From Lomentospora prolificans (Eukaryota > Ascomycota > Sordariomycetes > Microascales > Microascaceae): DNA of 64,000 bases. Location: assembly GCA_029532625.1 (NCBI GenBank), contig JARFXM010000008.1, forward strand, positions 682,001-746,000, written 5' to 3'. Each line of letters starts with the position of its first letter. The first letter of the stretch is position 1. Of this stretch, positions 11,574-21,889 are shown piece by piece. The position numbers were made by a program, and so were the translations under genes. Below the pieces are notes generated by a model. That model did no database searches. It was not told the DNA's origin and saw only the letters and a program-made list of their open reading frames with translations.

Positions 11574-13238
11574 TTAATACAGATTGTCGTGGTCATGCTG
11601 GTGTGAGCAAGGCCTCACGGGTGCTACCTGGGCTAGCGCAGTCTCCCAGCTGAGCAAAGCAGTTTCTCCTCGCCTGCTCCTCGCCGGAGTAGTGGAAACG
11701 TTGCGAGGAGGAATTCCTTCGAGAGACAGGGCGAACTCTGCTGCAATTCTTCCGGCGGCCTTAGTGTTGATAGTGATGGCATCCCAATGGATGTTGCCGA
11801 TATGGTCGCAAGCTTGGTGGTAACAGGGGTCCTCGGGGTCTCCAGCTCCAGTGAAGAGGCCGGACGAAGGAATACCAAGGTCAAGGAAACCGACATAGTC
11901 GGATGATGAGCCAAAGGCACTGGGATTCAATTAGTACAAGTAACATAGGTAGCAATTAGGGGAGCGCCAATTCATACCCATAGGCGGCGGGCTTGCCAGC
12001 TGCCTCAAGATAGTCGAAGAGTTTCTTGGAACCAATCTCTTCTCCATCATAGATGATGTAAGATGGGTTGGGTGAACCGATCATGTCGTAGTTGAAGTAG
12101 TATCGGATCTTGTCGGCCTCTTCGGCGGTGAGCTGGCTGGTATAGTAAAGCGAACCAACTAGGCCAGACTCTTCCGCACCCCACCAACCAAACCTGACTT
12201 TGTTTTTGATTCCTGGATGCTTTGCAAAGCTCCTCGCAATTTCTAGAATGCCAGCAGTGCCGCTGCCGTCATCATTGATCCCGGGGCCGGCCTGGACGCT
12301 GTCGAGATGCGCGCCTAGGAAAATGACATTATCTTCATCGCCCTCCTTCGTTTCGGCAATAACATTCCAGGTCTCACGCGACTCGGAAATAGAATCGACC
12401 AGCAATGTTACAGTCAATTCCTCGCCTTCAGCGAGGCGGTCCTTCCAAGCGTTGCCGACCTCGAGAGGGATGATAGTCGTAGGTACAACCTTGTCCCAGT
12501 TCTCGGCGCTTAGGGTAGCACTCTGATAGTCGGTACCCGGCTCCTGGTTGAAAAGAATGACGGCAAGGGCGCCGTGGGCTCGGGCGAGGATCAGCTTCTC
12601 CGCAAGGGGGCAAACCCCCCTTTTTATCAACGCAATCTTGTCGGTGGCGTCGATCCCGTCCCAGTCAGCTTCGGTGCACATTGACCCTTTGATGAAGCCA
12701 ACATTAGCTAGAATCTGATAAACTTGTTATGAGCTGGACTTACCCGCCTCGTCATTGACGCGCGTGTCTACCAGGGGGGCAGTAATCCCCTCTTCCGGGG
12801 TCGGAGGGTTGTACATGAGGGTGATGGCGTAGACATCTTCGCCGTCAGGCCCGGTAACCGAGAGTTTTCGGGTCTCCTCATACGTATGGTTGAACGGCTG
12901 AACCCAAGTATCGAACTGGTCCTTGAGGCCCTCCTGGACTTGTTCAAGGATGTAATCTACCGAGGCCTTATAGCCAGGAAACCCGAAAGCGCGGTTTCCA
13001 CCGTTTCGGTCAGCTATCCCATTTAGATCCGTTAAGGTTCTCTTTAGGCTACAGTATGAGTTGTCAGTATATCGGGAACTTATAGACTCGTGTCAATGAC
13101 CTGAGATGGGAATTTCTTCAGCCATTAGACGCACCTAGCGGTGGTGATATCTTTCTCAATCTTCTCCGGGTTAAAACACTTCTTGCCAAGCCCACCGGCA
13201 GCATGGAGCAGGAAGATTAGGGAGAGTGAGGACTTCAT
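11574..13238 (-). CDS. secreted M28 aminopeptidase with PA domain
   Basis: This is a zinc aminopeptidase of the peptidase M28 family (fungal leucine aminopeptidase 2/aminopeptidase Y type) that removes N-terminal residues from peptides outside the cell or in the vacuole. Four exons (13238-13135, 13048-12744, 12686-11978, 11919-11574) encode 487 residues. The N-terminus MKSSLSLIFLLHAAGGLG is a signal peptide. A protease-associated (PA) domain surrounds DKIALIKRGVCPLAEK. The expected zinc and catalytic residues are His263 and Asp265 (GAHLDS), Asp275 (NDDGSG), Glu308-Glu309 (GAEES), Asp337 (NYDM) and His407 (CYHQACDH). The start is the first ATG before the signal peptide. The C-terminus runs on into a polar tail with several His residues (CSHQHDHD), which is unusual. 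Asn-X-Ser/Thr sites (NHT, NVS) suit a secreted protein. Confidence 0.93.
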
Positions 13239-13549
13239 CTTGGAAGAGGTGTTTGATTTTCGCTCCAAGTAGTCAAAGAGGACTCCAGTTCAACAGATGT
13301 CCAGGCGTATCGAAAGGCTGTCTGTCGAGAGAAGCCAGGAGCAAGCCTAACGAGCGAGGTGGCCCGGACTGGATATTTATATAGGAAACAGCACCGATAA
13401 TGGGACCTTTAAGCTCCAGTGATGTGTATTTAATCAGTAAATTGGATGGGTCGTGGCTTGGTTTTGCTGGCGGGGTGCCGGCGAGCAGTGTTCCGCTCAT
13501 GTAACTCTATAAGCCGCCGGAATATTATCCATTTTACAACAACGGCAAT

Positions 13550-14092
13550 ATGGTGGTGATTCCTCGAGAAATGTCATCATCGCTTGCCGAAGCACAGTAT
13601 TCTGTGCGTCGGAAGAAGGCACTTTGCCTTTGTCCCTTCTGCCCGTATCACCAAAGGTCCATAATAATGCAGCGGAAGGAAATTACAGTCATGGAGGCAG
13701 CTTTCAAAGGGGAAGGTAGACCGCTTCACGGTCACGACATAGCGATGCATCGGGCGCTTGGCGCCGTCAAAGGTCCCGACACCGAGGGCAGGTGTGTCTT
13801 TCTGGACCAACCCTCCATGATTATCGATGATTACTCCAATCACATCCCCGCTGGGCATACAGATCCGATTGCCAGAAATGGCAGTTGTACTGAAGAGCGT
13901 CAAGCTTGCGAAGTGTTAGTGGGTCTCCGGCAGTCGTTTGCAGAAAACGATCCGGGGGTGAAGAAAGCTCTCTTTGAAATCGAACTGATCCCCTCCTTGC
14001 GTTGGGACTGGCATTACATAGTCGGCTCTGAGGGTGTATATGAAGTCAATCGCGACAAGCTCGCTTCATTCCTTTGGTCGCCTGCTGCCTAG
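13550..14092 (+). CDS. possible gene, unrecognised 180-codon ORF
   Basis: A single ATG-started open frame 311 bp upstream of, and divergent from, the M28 aminopeptidase. The product would be 180 residues, with a small Cys cluster (CLCPFCPYH, residues 26-34) and a Trp-rich end (LRWDWHYI). There is no signal peptide and no domain I recognise. The opposite strand also has a 108-codon frame here, so the opening may be chance. If genuine, it is a lineage-specific protein. Confidence 0.28.
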   Translation: MVVIPREMSSSLAEAQYSVRRKKALCLCPFCPYHQRSIIMQRKEITVMEAAFKGEGRPLHGHDIAMHRALGAVKGPDTEGRCVFLDQPSMIIDDYSNHIPAGHTDPIARNGSCTEERQACEVLVGLRQSFAENDPGVKKALFEIELIPSLRWDWHYIVGSEGVYEVNRDKLASFLWSPAA

Positions 14093-15715
14093 CCCGATAT
14101 TATCATTCACCACCCACTTTGCCTAGCGCACAGTTATCACTTTATCTGCGAAGGACTTTCTCTCGCGCATTGAGCCCGGATATATCACCGGGCGAGAAAA
14201 AGTTCCAGGTACGGAAAGTGCGGGGCGGGGCTAAACTGGGATGGGATATCCGCCATCGCGATAATAATGGTTATGGGAGCGATCGCCTCGACCTACCAAC
14301 GTGCTGAGCCAGGCCCATGTTGCAATTGTGGTGACAGTCAGAACATCTCGGAATGAACAGTGTCGAACGCATCTTATCAGATGTTTGTTTGCACTCATAT
14401 TGTGGGTAATTTCCTCGACGAACGCATGGTTTAATGCCAGATTGGGTTATGGGAGCCGCTTTGTGAATTCTTCAATTGTCTCGTCTATGAACGGCGAAGA
14501 ATACAAGTCTCGTGAGGGAGAGCCAAGTTCTTCTGCGAGTTTCTCGGTTGGCGTAAATCCGCCATGGTTGACCTTCAATGACAGAAATGTTAGACAGGTT
14601 GATGCAATCTACGGTTACGTTTGGTGTCCCAGCTAGCATGATCTAAGAATATCAATTGACTGATCATGCTATCCTGGAATGGAGGCTTTTGGGCGGCTAG
14701 CTCGACGCACCCGTTTGTTTATCAACCTCAATGATGTGGCATGCTAAGAACCGTGACGGCACTCTGCCTGTCTAGCGTTTATTACAACGACTGTCTCGTC
14801 TGCTGCTAATACAAGATTGAAGCAGTGGCATGGATGGGGGGGGACGAAGATTGGCGGACAGCCAGCAATCAGCCGGATGCCGGTGCCCGACACCTGGCGG
14901 GACCAGGGTTTGTCTTCCGTTCAGATGTTCTCAAGACTCCGCCTGGCTTTGAATTCCCTGGCGACAAGCATTAATACAAGTTCGAGGATTGGCGGTACTT
15001 GAATGGGCAATTCGCGGCCGGGATGCGAGAGATTAGAGGGTGCAGCGTGCAAGAGACGCTGCGAGGCGGGGTTGGTTCCATATGAAACAGTGGGGCCACC
15101 ATCCACGCGACGGTTCTGTTGCCTAGGCGACCAGGATACTGTTCACAAATGTCAACAACATCCAGGCCTACCCAAAACACTTCAGCCAATGATTCCCTCG
15201 TGGTGTGCTAAAACTGGACATGCACCCTCCATTTTGACCATCGAGGGAACCTATCTCAACCCACGCTTTTCCATCTTCGTCCATCTCACGGTGTCGACCC
15301 TGCCTGCAAACAGAAGAGCAGCCAATCGATTCCACTTTCGCCCGACTTCCACCTCATCCTCGACGCATTACATCAAGCAAGCTTGATCGATTTCGTGCAA
15401 TGCATCCGTCCTTGTACTTCTTCACAACTTGCGATCCTGTGTTGACATCGGTCGTGCAACTATACTTGCAATAAACATTCGAGCCCACCCTCAAGCCCGT
15501 GCTGCCCCTGTTCAACGGAGCATACGAGCCTCTTCCATTCCTCATTTCCATTCTTCATTTAGGGAGACAACAAGCCTCATTTTCTCACCCCTTTCGCAAC
15601 CTTCAACCACGTTCCATATTCCTTCTTCCCCAGCCGCCCGTCATTTCTTGTCGAGATCCAGAGCGATACACACGTCTTCGCGCCCTCTCTGGCCTGGATC
15701 TGACTGGTACCCCTT
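14093..15715. promoter_or_regulatory. intergenic, ASE1 upstream region
   Basis: About 1.6 kb before the ASE1 start codon. Short overlapping frames only. The last 300 bp are C/T-rich, as expected for a fungal promoter and 5' leader. No gene is supported. Confidence 0.45.
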
Positions 15716-18113
15716 ATGGATACGTCCAAAATGGACACCAGCTACCTGTCACAGCAGGTGAACTCCATCATCAACCAGCTCCACGGGCTGTTTGATGAGA
15801 TAGGAGTACCCGATCATGATCGGGAAAACCGCGAGGCCGAGGTGAGTCCTTCCAGGTCTCTTTTGCCAACCACCACTGGCATACTCACGCGTGTTTCTCT
15901 AGCTGTTTGCCGCCCTCTCCGACACGCTGAATAACCAACTCCGCCGCGTCACCGCGGAGAAGAAAGACCTGATTGATGAAGCGCAGACAGTTATTACCAC
16001 CATCCGCCAGATGGAGGCATCCCTCGACGATTCACGCTCCCGGCGAGATTATCATGACGATGACGAGCTTCAAATCACCTACCCTCTCAACCAATGCCTG
16101 CTTGAACTTAGGGAGAAACACATCCAGATTAGTAGGATACACCGAGAGCGCTTCGAGCAAGTGAAGAGTATGTTTTCCCGTATCCACTTTATAGACCATT
16201 GATGATCACTGTCGCTAATTCTCTATCTAGAGTTGGTCCAAGCACTGGAGTCGTACTCCTCCCACCTCGAGCCCACCTTCGTAAAGATTGCCCTGCCACC
16301 AACTGGTCCTAACCAGTCCATTCCACCAAACTTCGACATTTCGCCAGCATATGTTGACAAGCTTGACAACGAATTCACTCGGGTCTATGAAGAGTACTCT
16401 CGCCGTGTCGCCACTGTCAAGACTTTGTGCGAGCAGATCATTCAGTTGTGGGCTGAGCTCGGCACTCCGCAAGCCCAGACTGATGGTGCCATCGTCAAGT
16501 ACTACCGCGACGCCCCTGAGCAACTAGGTCTCCACGAAGAGGATATTGTACGACTCCGAGCAAGGAAAGATAAGCTCTCTGATGAGAAAAAGAATCGCGA
16601 AAGGCGCCTGAAGGAGCTGAAAGCTGCAGTCGAGGCACTCTGGCATAAGCTGGGCGTCGAGGAGAGTGAACAGAAGGCCTTTATGAATGCCAATCGGGGA
16701 TGCGGCGTGCGGCAGATCAACGAATTCCAAGACGAGTTGGCCCGCCTCAACGAGTTGAAGCACGAAAACCTTCACCTGTTTGTCGAGGATGCACGATGCA
16801 AACTTCAAGAGCTCTGGGACACGCTATATCTATCGGAGGACGAGATGCTCGAATTCACGCCCGCCTTCTCTGACGTATATAGTGATGCCTTGCTTGAGGC
16901 TCACGAGAGGGAGATTGCTCGTCTTGAAACATTGCGCCAGCAGCGCGCGCCTATTCTCGCCCTTGTCGATAGGCACCGGAGCCTAGTAACAGAACAGAAG
17001 GATCTTCAAGCCTCTGCGAAGGATGCATCTCGACTCATGATGCGCGGCCAGAAGGGAGAGAAGCGCGATCCCGGAAAGCTTCTCCGGGAGGAAAAGATGC
17101 GCAAGCGAATTGCGCGTGAACTGCCCAAGGTCTCGGCCGAATTGCGCAAGGCACTGGAAAAGTGGGAGAATGAATATGGCCGAGAATTCCTTGTTCATGG
17201 GGAGAGGTATATCGAGGTTATGGAGGATGACGAACCCAAGGCCGCACCTGGCCCGAGGTCAAAGACTCCCGCTGGACCTCCTGCCTCTGCGACCAAGGGA
17301 TCTAAGTCTGCTCCCCCCACCAGAACCAATAGCGTTGGCCGGTCGGCGGCGCCGTCCCGGGCGATGACCAAGACACCGACTGCCACGAAGCGTAACCCAC
17401 CCGTTCAGCAAACCACTGCCAACGGAAAGGGTAGCCCCTCGCGGATCCCAGCACGAGTGCCCCTCGGTAACCTGAAGCACGGGACTAATTCACCTGAGCG
17501 CCGGCCCGATTCAAGAGCCGGTGCGGGTCTGGGAGCCCGAAATGGACCGGCGCTGATGAGGGCGCCTCCTCCCAAGATGCGCGAATTGGTTCCTGCTCCA
17601 TCTCTGGAGACCCCTGCCAACCCTTACTCCTCTGTTGGGCTAGGGTCCATCGTGCGAAGCGTCGACCCCGAGGATGTATACGACGACGGAGCTGCTGAAC
17701 GATACTCGAGGCCGGCGTCCACACACTCATATACGCAACAACAAGAACGGCCTGGTTCGATAAGGCACCTCCAGTCGTCAAACTATCCTCCCGCGCCTCC
17801 TGCCGCTAGGCAAATATCCGGGACATCCCATACATCGCACACTTCAACGCTCGTCTCCGGATCCGAGAACTGGGAGACATACGATGATAATAGCGAACCC
17901 GAGCAGGATGCCACTGATACGTATTACGCTAAAGTTCGCGCGGCGCGAATCAAGCGCGTTGAGCCTGAGAGCGGCCGCCCTTACTCTAGCCAAAACAAGC
18001 GTCCTCGTGGGCTACCACCGAGCTCTCATCCGCACGCCAACCACATCATGATTGATCAAGACGGAAACCGGATTATATCTGCTAGCGAGTGGACAGATGA
18101 AGATGCGTTTTGA
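15716..18113 (+). CDS. ASE1: Ase1/PRC1/MAP65 spindle midzone protein
   Basis: Ase1 homologues cross-link antiparallel microtubules at the anaphase spindle midzone and help cytokinesis. Three exons (15716-15841, 15903-16167, 16231-18113) encode 757 residues. Residues 1 to about 450 are almost wholly helical: an N-terminal dimerisation region (SYLSQQVNSIINQLHGLFDE), spectrin-like rods, and a conserved microtubule-binding segment (LLREEKMRKRIARELP, then ALEKWENEYG with F-V-HGERY). The remaining 300 or so residues are basic and Pro/Ser-rich (SKTPAGPPAS, RIPARVPLGNLK), expected to be disordered, CDK-regulated and electrostatic in microtubule contact. The C-terminus ends in SASEWTDEDAF. Splices are in phase 0 and phase 1, both GT-AG. 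A second start, MDTSYL, lies six codons in, and either ATG could serve. Confidence 0.93.
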
Positions 18114-19845
18114 CGAACTCATGCCTAATTCTATTGATTTACGGCCTGGACATCTGTTGGACATTGTCAGACAGACCTGATGCAGTCGATGACGAGTTAC
18201 GCCTGCATATGTCGCATCATAAATAATCATGGGGTTTGGTCTCCTTTTGCGTGGCGCTCCTGGAGATACCGGGTGTCTTTATGAAGCGATACCACACCCA
18301 CCTACGATTGACGATGCATCAAATTCAGACGGCATCTTCTTCGGCGCACACGTTCTTTTTCTTGCTTTTTTTTCCTGCGACTTCGCATTTCAGACATTGA
18401 GCCGGGGTTCGAACGTCTTGAGGGGTTCACATATCAGGCTTGTTCGTTTCTTCCATGTATTAATGACTCTTTTACAATTTTACACGTGTTCGGTCCGGAC
18501 TGTTTCCTTGGTATTGTATTTATTGTTCCAGACACGACGCCTCTTCGCGATTCTAGCATAGATGCGTTCTTGAACGCTTGTGCTACGGTCTAGACGGGTG
18601 AGGGTGGCATTTGGTGGGAAAGGCAGCAAAGCTGAGCGGGCAAACTCGTTCTGGCAAGGAGTTGTGCGCAACGTAAGCTCCATTCGGAGCAACGGAGCAT
18701 TAGAAGACCGCCCTTTCGCAAGGGGATTCTCATTCCTCTCTCGGATAGCGTGGAAACTGGGTGTTTCTGGACAAAAGGGGTGGGAGGCGGAAGGCGGAGG
18801 GCTGACTTTCTGTCATGTTGTTGAGCAACTGGAGTGGGTGTTTTATGTGGGAGTTCTGAGGCGTTTTGTGTCCACCTCTTGGAGGTCATGGTGATTTCTT
18901 AGTCGTTTATATCACATCGATCCTTGGACAGGATATCGGATAGGACCAATTTCACCACATTCTTCATCTTTTTGTTCCTCCACATACTTGATGTCACAAT
19001 CTCAGCGGATATGAATGCCACATCGAGTCAGCAGAGCATGCGTGCAAGCTAAATCAATGGCGATCCAAAGTATGCACTCTGGCGTATGGTCTTTATGCAG
19101 TTGGAATGGGGGGTGAAATGACGTGTTGTGTAGAATGTCTGGTTCATTTCCTGTGCATTGGTGCGTCGAGGCCACGATGCAGATCATAGGTGTGTTGTTT
19201 AATGACAGACGTCGAGGTTGCAGCTATCATTCAATTTAACTAAACTGGGAATAGCTGGCGTGGATGAAGCATTCGTACGAAGTAGTGTACATCAATGGGA
19301 ATCAACGAGCCACTTGAGGCTGGCCAGGCCCCTGCCTGCACCCCTGCCAGGCCAGGCCAGGCTGTCAACGTGGACTTCTGTGCTGGCTGGCTGGTTAAGG
19401 GTAAATCAAATCCACCCATCCGCCAGCCAGCTATTAATCTTGATCCGCTGGCTATCATCCACCATCCACGTCCGTGCAGGACAAGCTGGTACTGGTGTGG
19501 GCGTGACTTTTAGCTCTCAACCCACCCTTGGAAAGCAATTAACTTCCAGGCACAAGTCTCACAAAGCATTAGCTTTCAACGCGAAACCTGCCGCGTCCGA
19601 AAAGAGCCCTTGTTTTTGTCGCAGCCATTATCGATTCCATTTCTTCCAAAAGCAATTCGACGAACGGGAACTGCAGATGCGTATGCGGATGCAGCGGCTC
19701 TAAATCTTCGATCGGCTCTTCGCTGGCGTATGCCCCTCGATCTCCCCCACCCCACGGGCTTGGCACGCATCCCCAAGCTCTCGCGACATCGAGCCTCTCT
19801 GCCGCCCTCTATGTCTTGCCCGCGATCTACAACCTCCATCCCGCA
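18114..19845. promoter_or_regulatory. intergenic, IRS4 upstream region
   Basis: This 1.7 kb gap has no supported gene. Its distal half is the ASE1 3' flank. The part at 19310-19460 is packed with GGCTGG/CCAGCC words, including three CCAGG units in tandem (19347-19361), and lies 400-550 bp before the IRS4 start. Open frames of 60-110 codons overlap on both strands and are taken as noise. Confidence 0.45.
19310..19460. repeat. GGCTGG/CCAGCC-rich cluster upstream of IRS4
   Basis: Within 150 bp there are at least seven GGCTGG, CCAGCC or CCAGG words, among them CCAGG x3 (19347-19361), a GCTGGCTGG run near 19383-19393 and CGCCAGCCAGC near 19420. Similar clusters are near 24110-24155, 27305-27325, 32461-32625 and 42480-42605. 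Confidence 0.6.
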
Positions 19846-21726
19846 ATGCCGTCCCATCCCCGAACCTCTCCCCTGGGCACACCCTCGCCGTCCGCGACAC
19901 ATTCCGGGGGCGCCGTCGGTGCCGCCCCCGCGCTACAAGGCGCCCTGCTTGCATTTCAGAAGGGATCACCGCCTAAGCGACCCGTCCCCGGAGCGAAACC
20001 ACCCCCGCCACAGCCAAAGCCGAAACCACGGGTGACGGGAAAGCCGAATGCGCCGTCCGGTTCGTTGAATGCGCTTTTAGCCGCCAACGCCGCGTCGAGG
20101 GATAGTTCTGTGGCGAGGAGCGACGATAGACTCTCCCCTCAGGTGACTGGGAGCGCCAAATCATCGAGAGATGTTTCGCCCGGGTCGGATACAAAGTCGG
20201 AATGTGCTTCGAAGGCGCGGATAAGTCCTGTTTCGACGGGCCAAGCGCCAAGATCAAGCGCTGGATCGTTGTCGATAGGACCGGGGGCGAGCCCCGCCCG
20301 AAGCACGTCGTTCATCGCCGCAAACTTAGCTGCCAGCAGATCGCCTTCTCCGGCGCCAAGGGCTGTGAGTCCAGCGAGGGCAGGTACCGCGCTCGAGAGC
20401 ACAGATACGAGGTCACTCAAACCTGCGACGGCGCTGATATCGATGTTTGAAGGAGGTAAGGCTGGGGATCCTGTCAAGGTCGACTCGCCGACAAGGGATG
20501 TTGGTGTGAGGAGGCCCAAGACCCCGTCCGCAAGCACGTCGGAGGAAAGATTCGGTGGTGCGCCAATACCAAGACCAAGGCCAAGGATGGGAGCCGGGGA
20601 TACCGCGTTGATGGCGGCCAGGCAAGTAGCGAGGATCTCTCCTGCGAATACAGGGAGGTCTTCACAGTCAGTCCTAGCGCCCCAGCCTGCCCAGCCTGCG
20701 GTCAATACGCAGCGTCCGCCTACGCCACCAAAGCCTCGAGGTAGCTCGACGAAGCTAGTTATCGCGCCGAATACCAACTCTATAAGTCATGCGGACACCA
20801 TTTCTAGAAAGCAAACCATCCTATCTACGCCTGAGGATCAGATGCCAGAAGAGATCCTCGACGACGGAGCCCTGGGCCTTACTAGACGTGACACGGCAAA
20901 TACCACATCTTCTCATGATACCTTTGTATCCGCCTCATCCGTACAATCTCCTTCGCCTCCGGCCTCACGCTCGCCCTCCAAAATAGCGCCGCGCCTACGT
21001 CCGCGAACGCCAACATCCGCCTCTCCTACACGTAAACCCGCTCCGCCTCCCCGCCGAAAGCCGGGCGGCACAGAGAGCCCTCTTCCGACTGCCGCACTCT
21101 CCAACGCCATCGTGGCGGGATCCCTTGCTTCCGCACGCCTCACCCCCAGCAATACCGGAGACACCGATCGAATCCTCAGCCACCGCCCCCAACCTTCGCC
21201 GCGCCTCCTACAAACCCTACGGCATCCAGAGGGCCACCACTCCCATCACCACCACCACGCGGGCGAGGACGACTCCGAGGCGGAACGCGAGAAGCGTTAC
21301 AAGCGAAGTCGGCTACGGCCTAAGAAGCACGCACATCACGAGGGTGCGCGGAAGAGGTGGAGGGACTATATCACTGAGGCGCAGAGGAGGAGGTACGAGG
21401 CCGTTTGGGCCAGTAACCGGGGGAGTCTAATGGACTTGCACGTTGATGCCCACGGAAACCGCATAATTGAGTCCGAGGAAGAAGGAAAGGAATTCGTGGT
21501 CAACGTGGTTGTGCGGGAGATTTGGAGGAGAAGTAGGCTACCCAGCGATGAGCTGGAAGAGGTATGGGCGCTCGTGGACCGCGAGGGGAAGGGTGTCTTG
21601 GGGCGAAGGGAGTTTGTGGTGGGGACGTGGCTGGTGGATCAGCGGCTCAAGGGGAGGAAGATTCCGGCCAGGGTCGGGGATAGTGTGTGGGATAGCGCGT
21701 CCGGGGTGATTATGAAGAGGAAATGA
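19846..21726 (+). CDS. IRS4: Irs4-like EH-domain protein
   Basis: Irs4-family proteins (Irs4/Tax4 in yeast) regulate phosphatidylinositol 4,5-bisphosphate levels through the phosphatase Inp51, and so affect cell-wall stress signalling, autophagy and rDNA silencing. A single exon gives 626 residues. Residues 1 to about 490 are disordered and rich in Pro, Ser and Arg, with PxxP-like stretches (PPTPPKPRG, KPAPPPRRKPG) and a His run (HHSHHHHH). The C-terminal EH domain, from about residue 503 (KRWRDYITEAQRRRYEAVW), includes VVREIWRRSRLPSDELEEVW and a degenerate EF-hand-like segment (VDREGKGVLGRREF). The ATG at 19846 is chosen. An in-frame non-ATG extension of ten codons and an out-of-frame ATG at 19811 are not favoured. 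It is tail to tail with EGT2, 163 bp apart. Confidence 0.85.
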   Translation: MPSHPRTSPLGTPSPSATHSGGAVGAAPALQGALLAFQKGSPPKRPVPGAKPPPPQPKPKPRVTGKPNAPSGSLNALLAANAASRDSSVARSDDRLSPQVTGSAKSSRDVSPGSDTKSECASKARISPVSTGQAPRSSAGSLSIGPGASPARSTSFIAANLAASRSPSPAPRAVSPARAGTALESTDTRSLKPATALISMFEGGKAGDPVKVDSPTRDVGVRRPKTPSASTSEERFGGAPIPRPRPRMGAGDTALMAARQVARISPANTGRSSQSVLAPQPAQPAVNTQRPPTPPKPRGSSTKLVIAPNTNSISHADTISRKQTILSTPEDQMPEEILDDGALGLTRRDTANTTSSHDTFVSASSVQSPSPPASRSPSKIAPRLRPRTPTSASPTRKPAPPPRRKPGGTESPLPTAALSNAIVAGSLASARLTPSNTGDTDRILSHRPQPSPRLLQTLRHPEGHHSHHHHHAGEDDSEAEREKRYKRSRLRPKKHAHHEGARKRWRDYITEAQRRRYEAVWASNRGSLMDLHVDAHGNRIIESEEEGKEFVVNVVVREIWRRSRLPSDELEEVWALVDREGKGVLGRREFVVGTWLVDQRLKGRKIPARVGDSVWDSASGVIMKRK

Positions 21727-21889
21727 AGTTTTTGCTCTTCTCTTGTCGAATCTACGGCGTCTTTTGTGTCATGCGGAGTTATTACCCGTCACTTGGCTAC
21801 TACGGCCAGAGCTCTACATTGCGATAGACATCATTCCTTTCAAGCGCTAAGTACATTCTTTGGTTATAGAAAGATATCCTATACGCATT

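Noticed and set aside
9004..13238. secondary-metabolite gene cluster
   Set aside because: There is no polyketide synthase, NRPS, terpene cyclase, P450 or cluster regulator nearby; a GMC oxidoreductase and a peptidase alone do not make a cluster.
20139..20777. 212-codon minus-strand ORF opposite IRS4
   Set aside because: It is antisense to a disordered Pro/Ser-rich region with no domain of its own.
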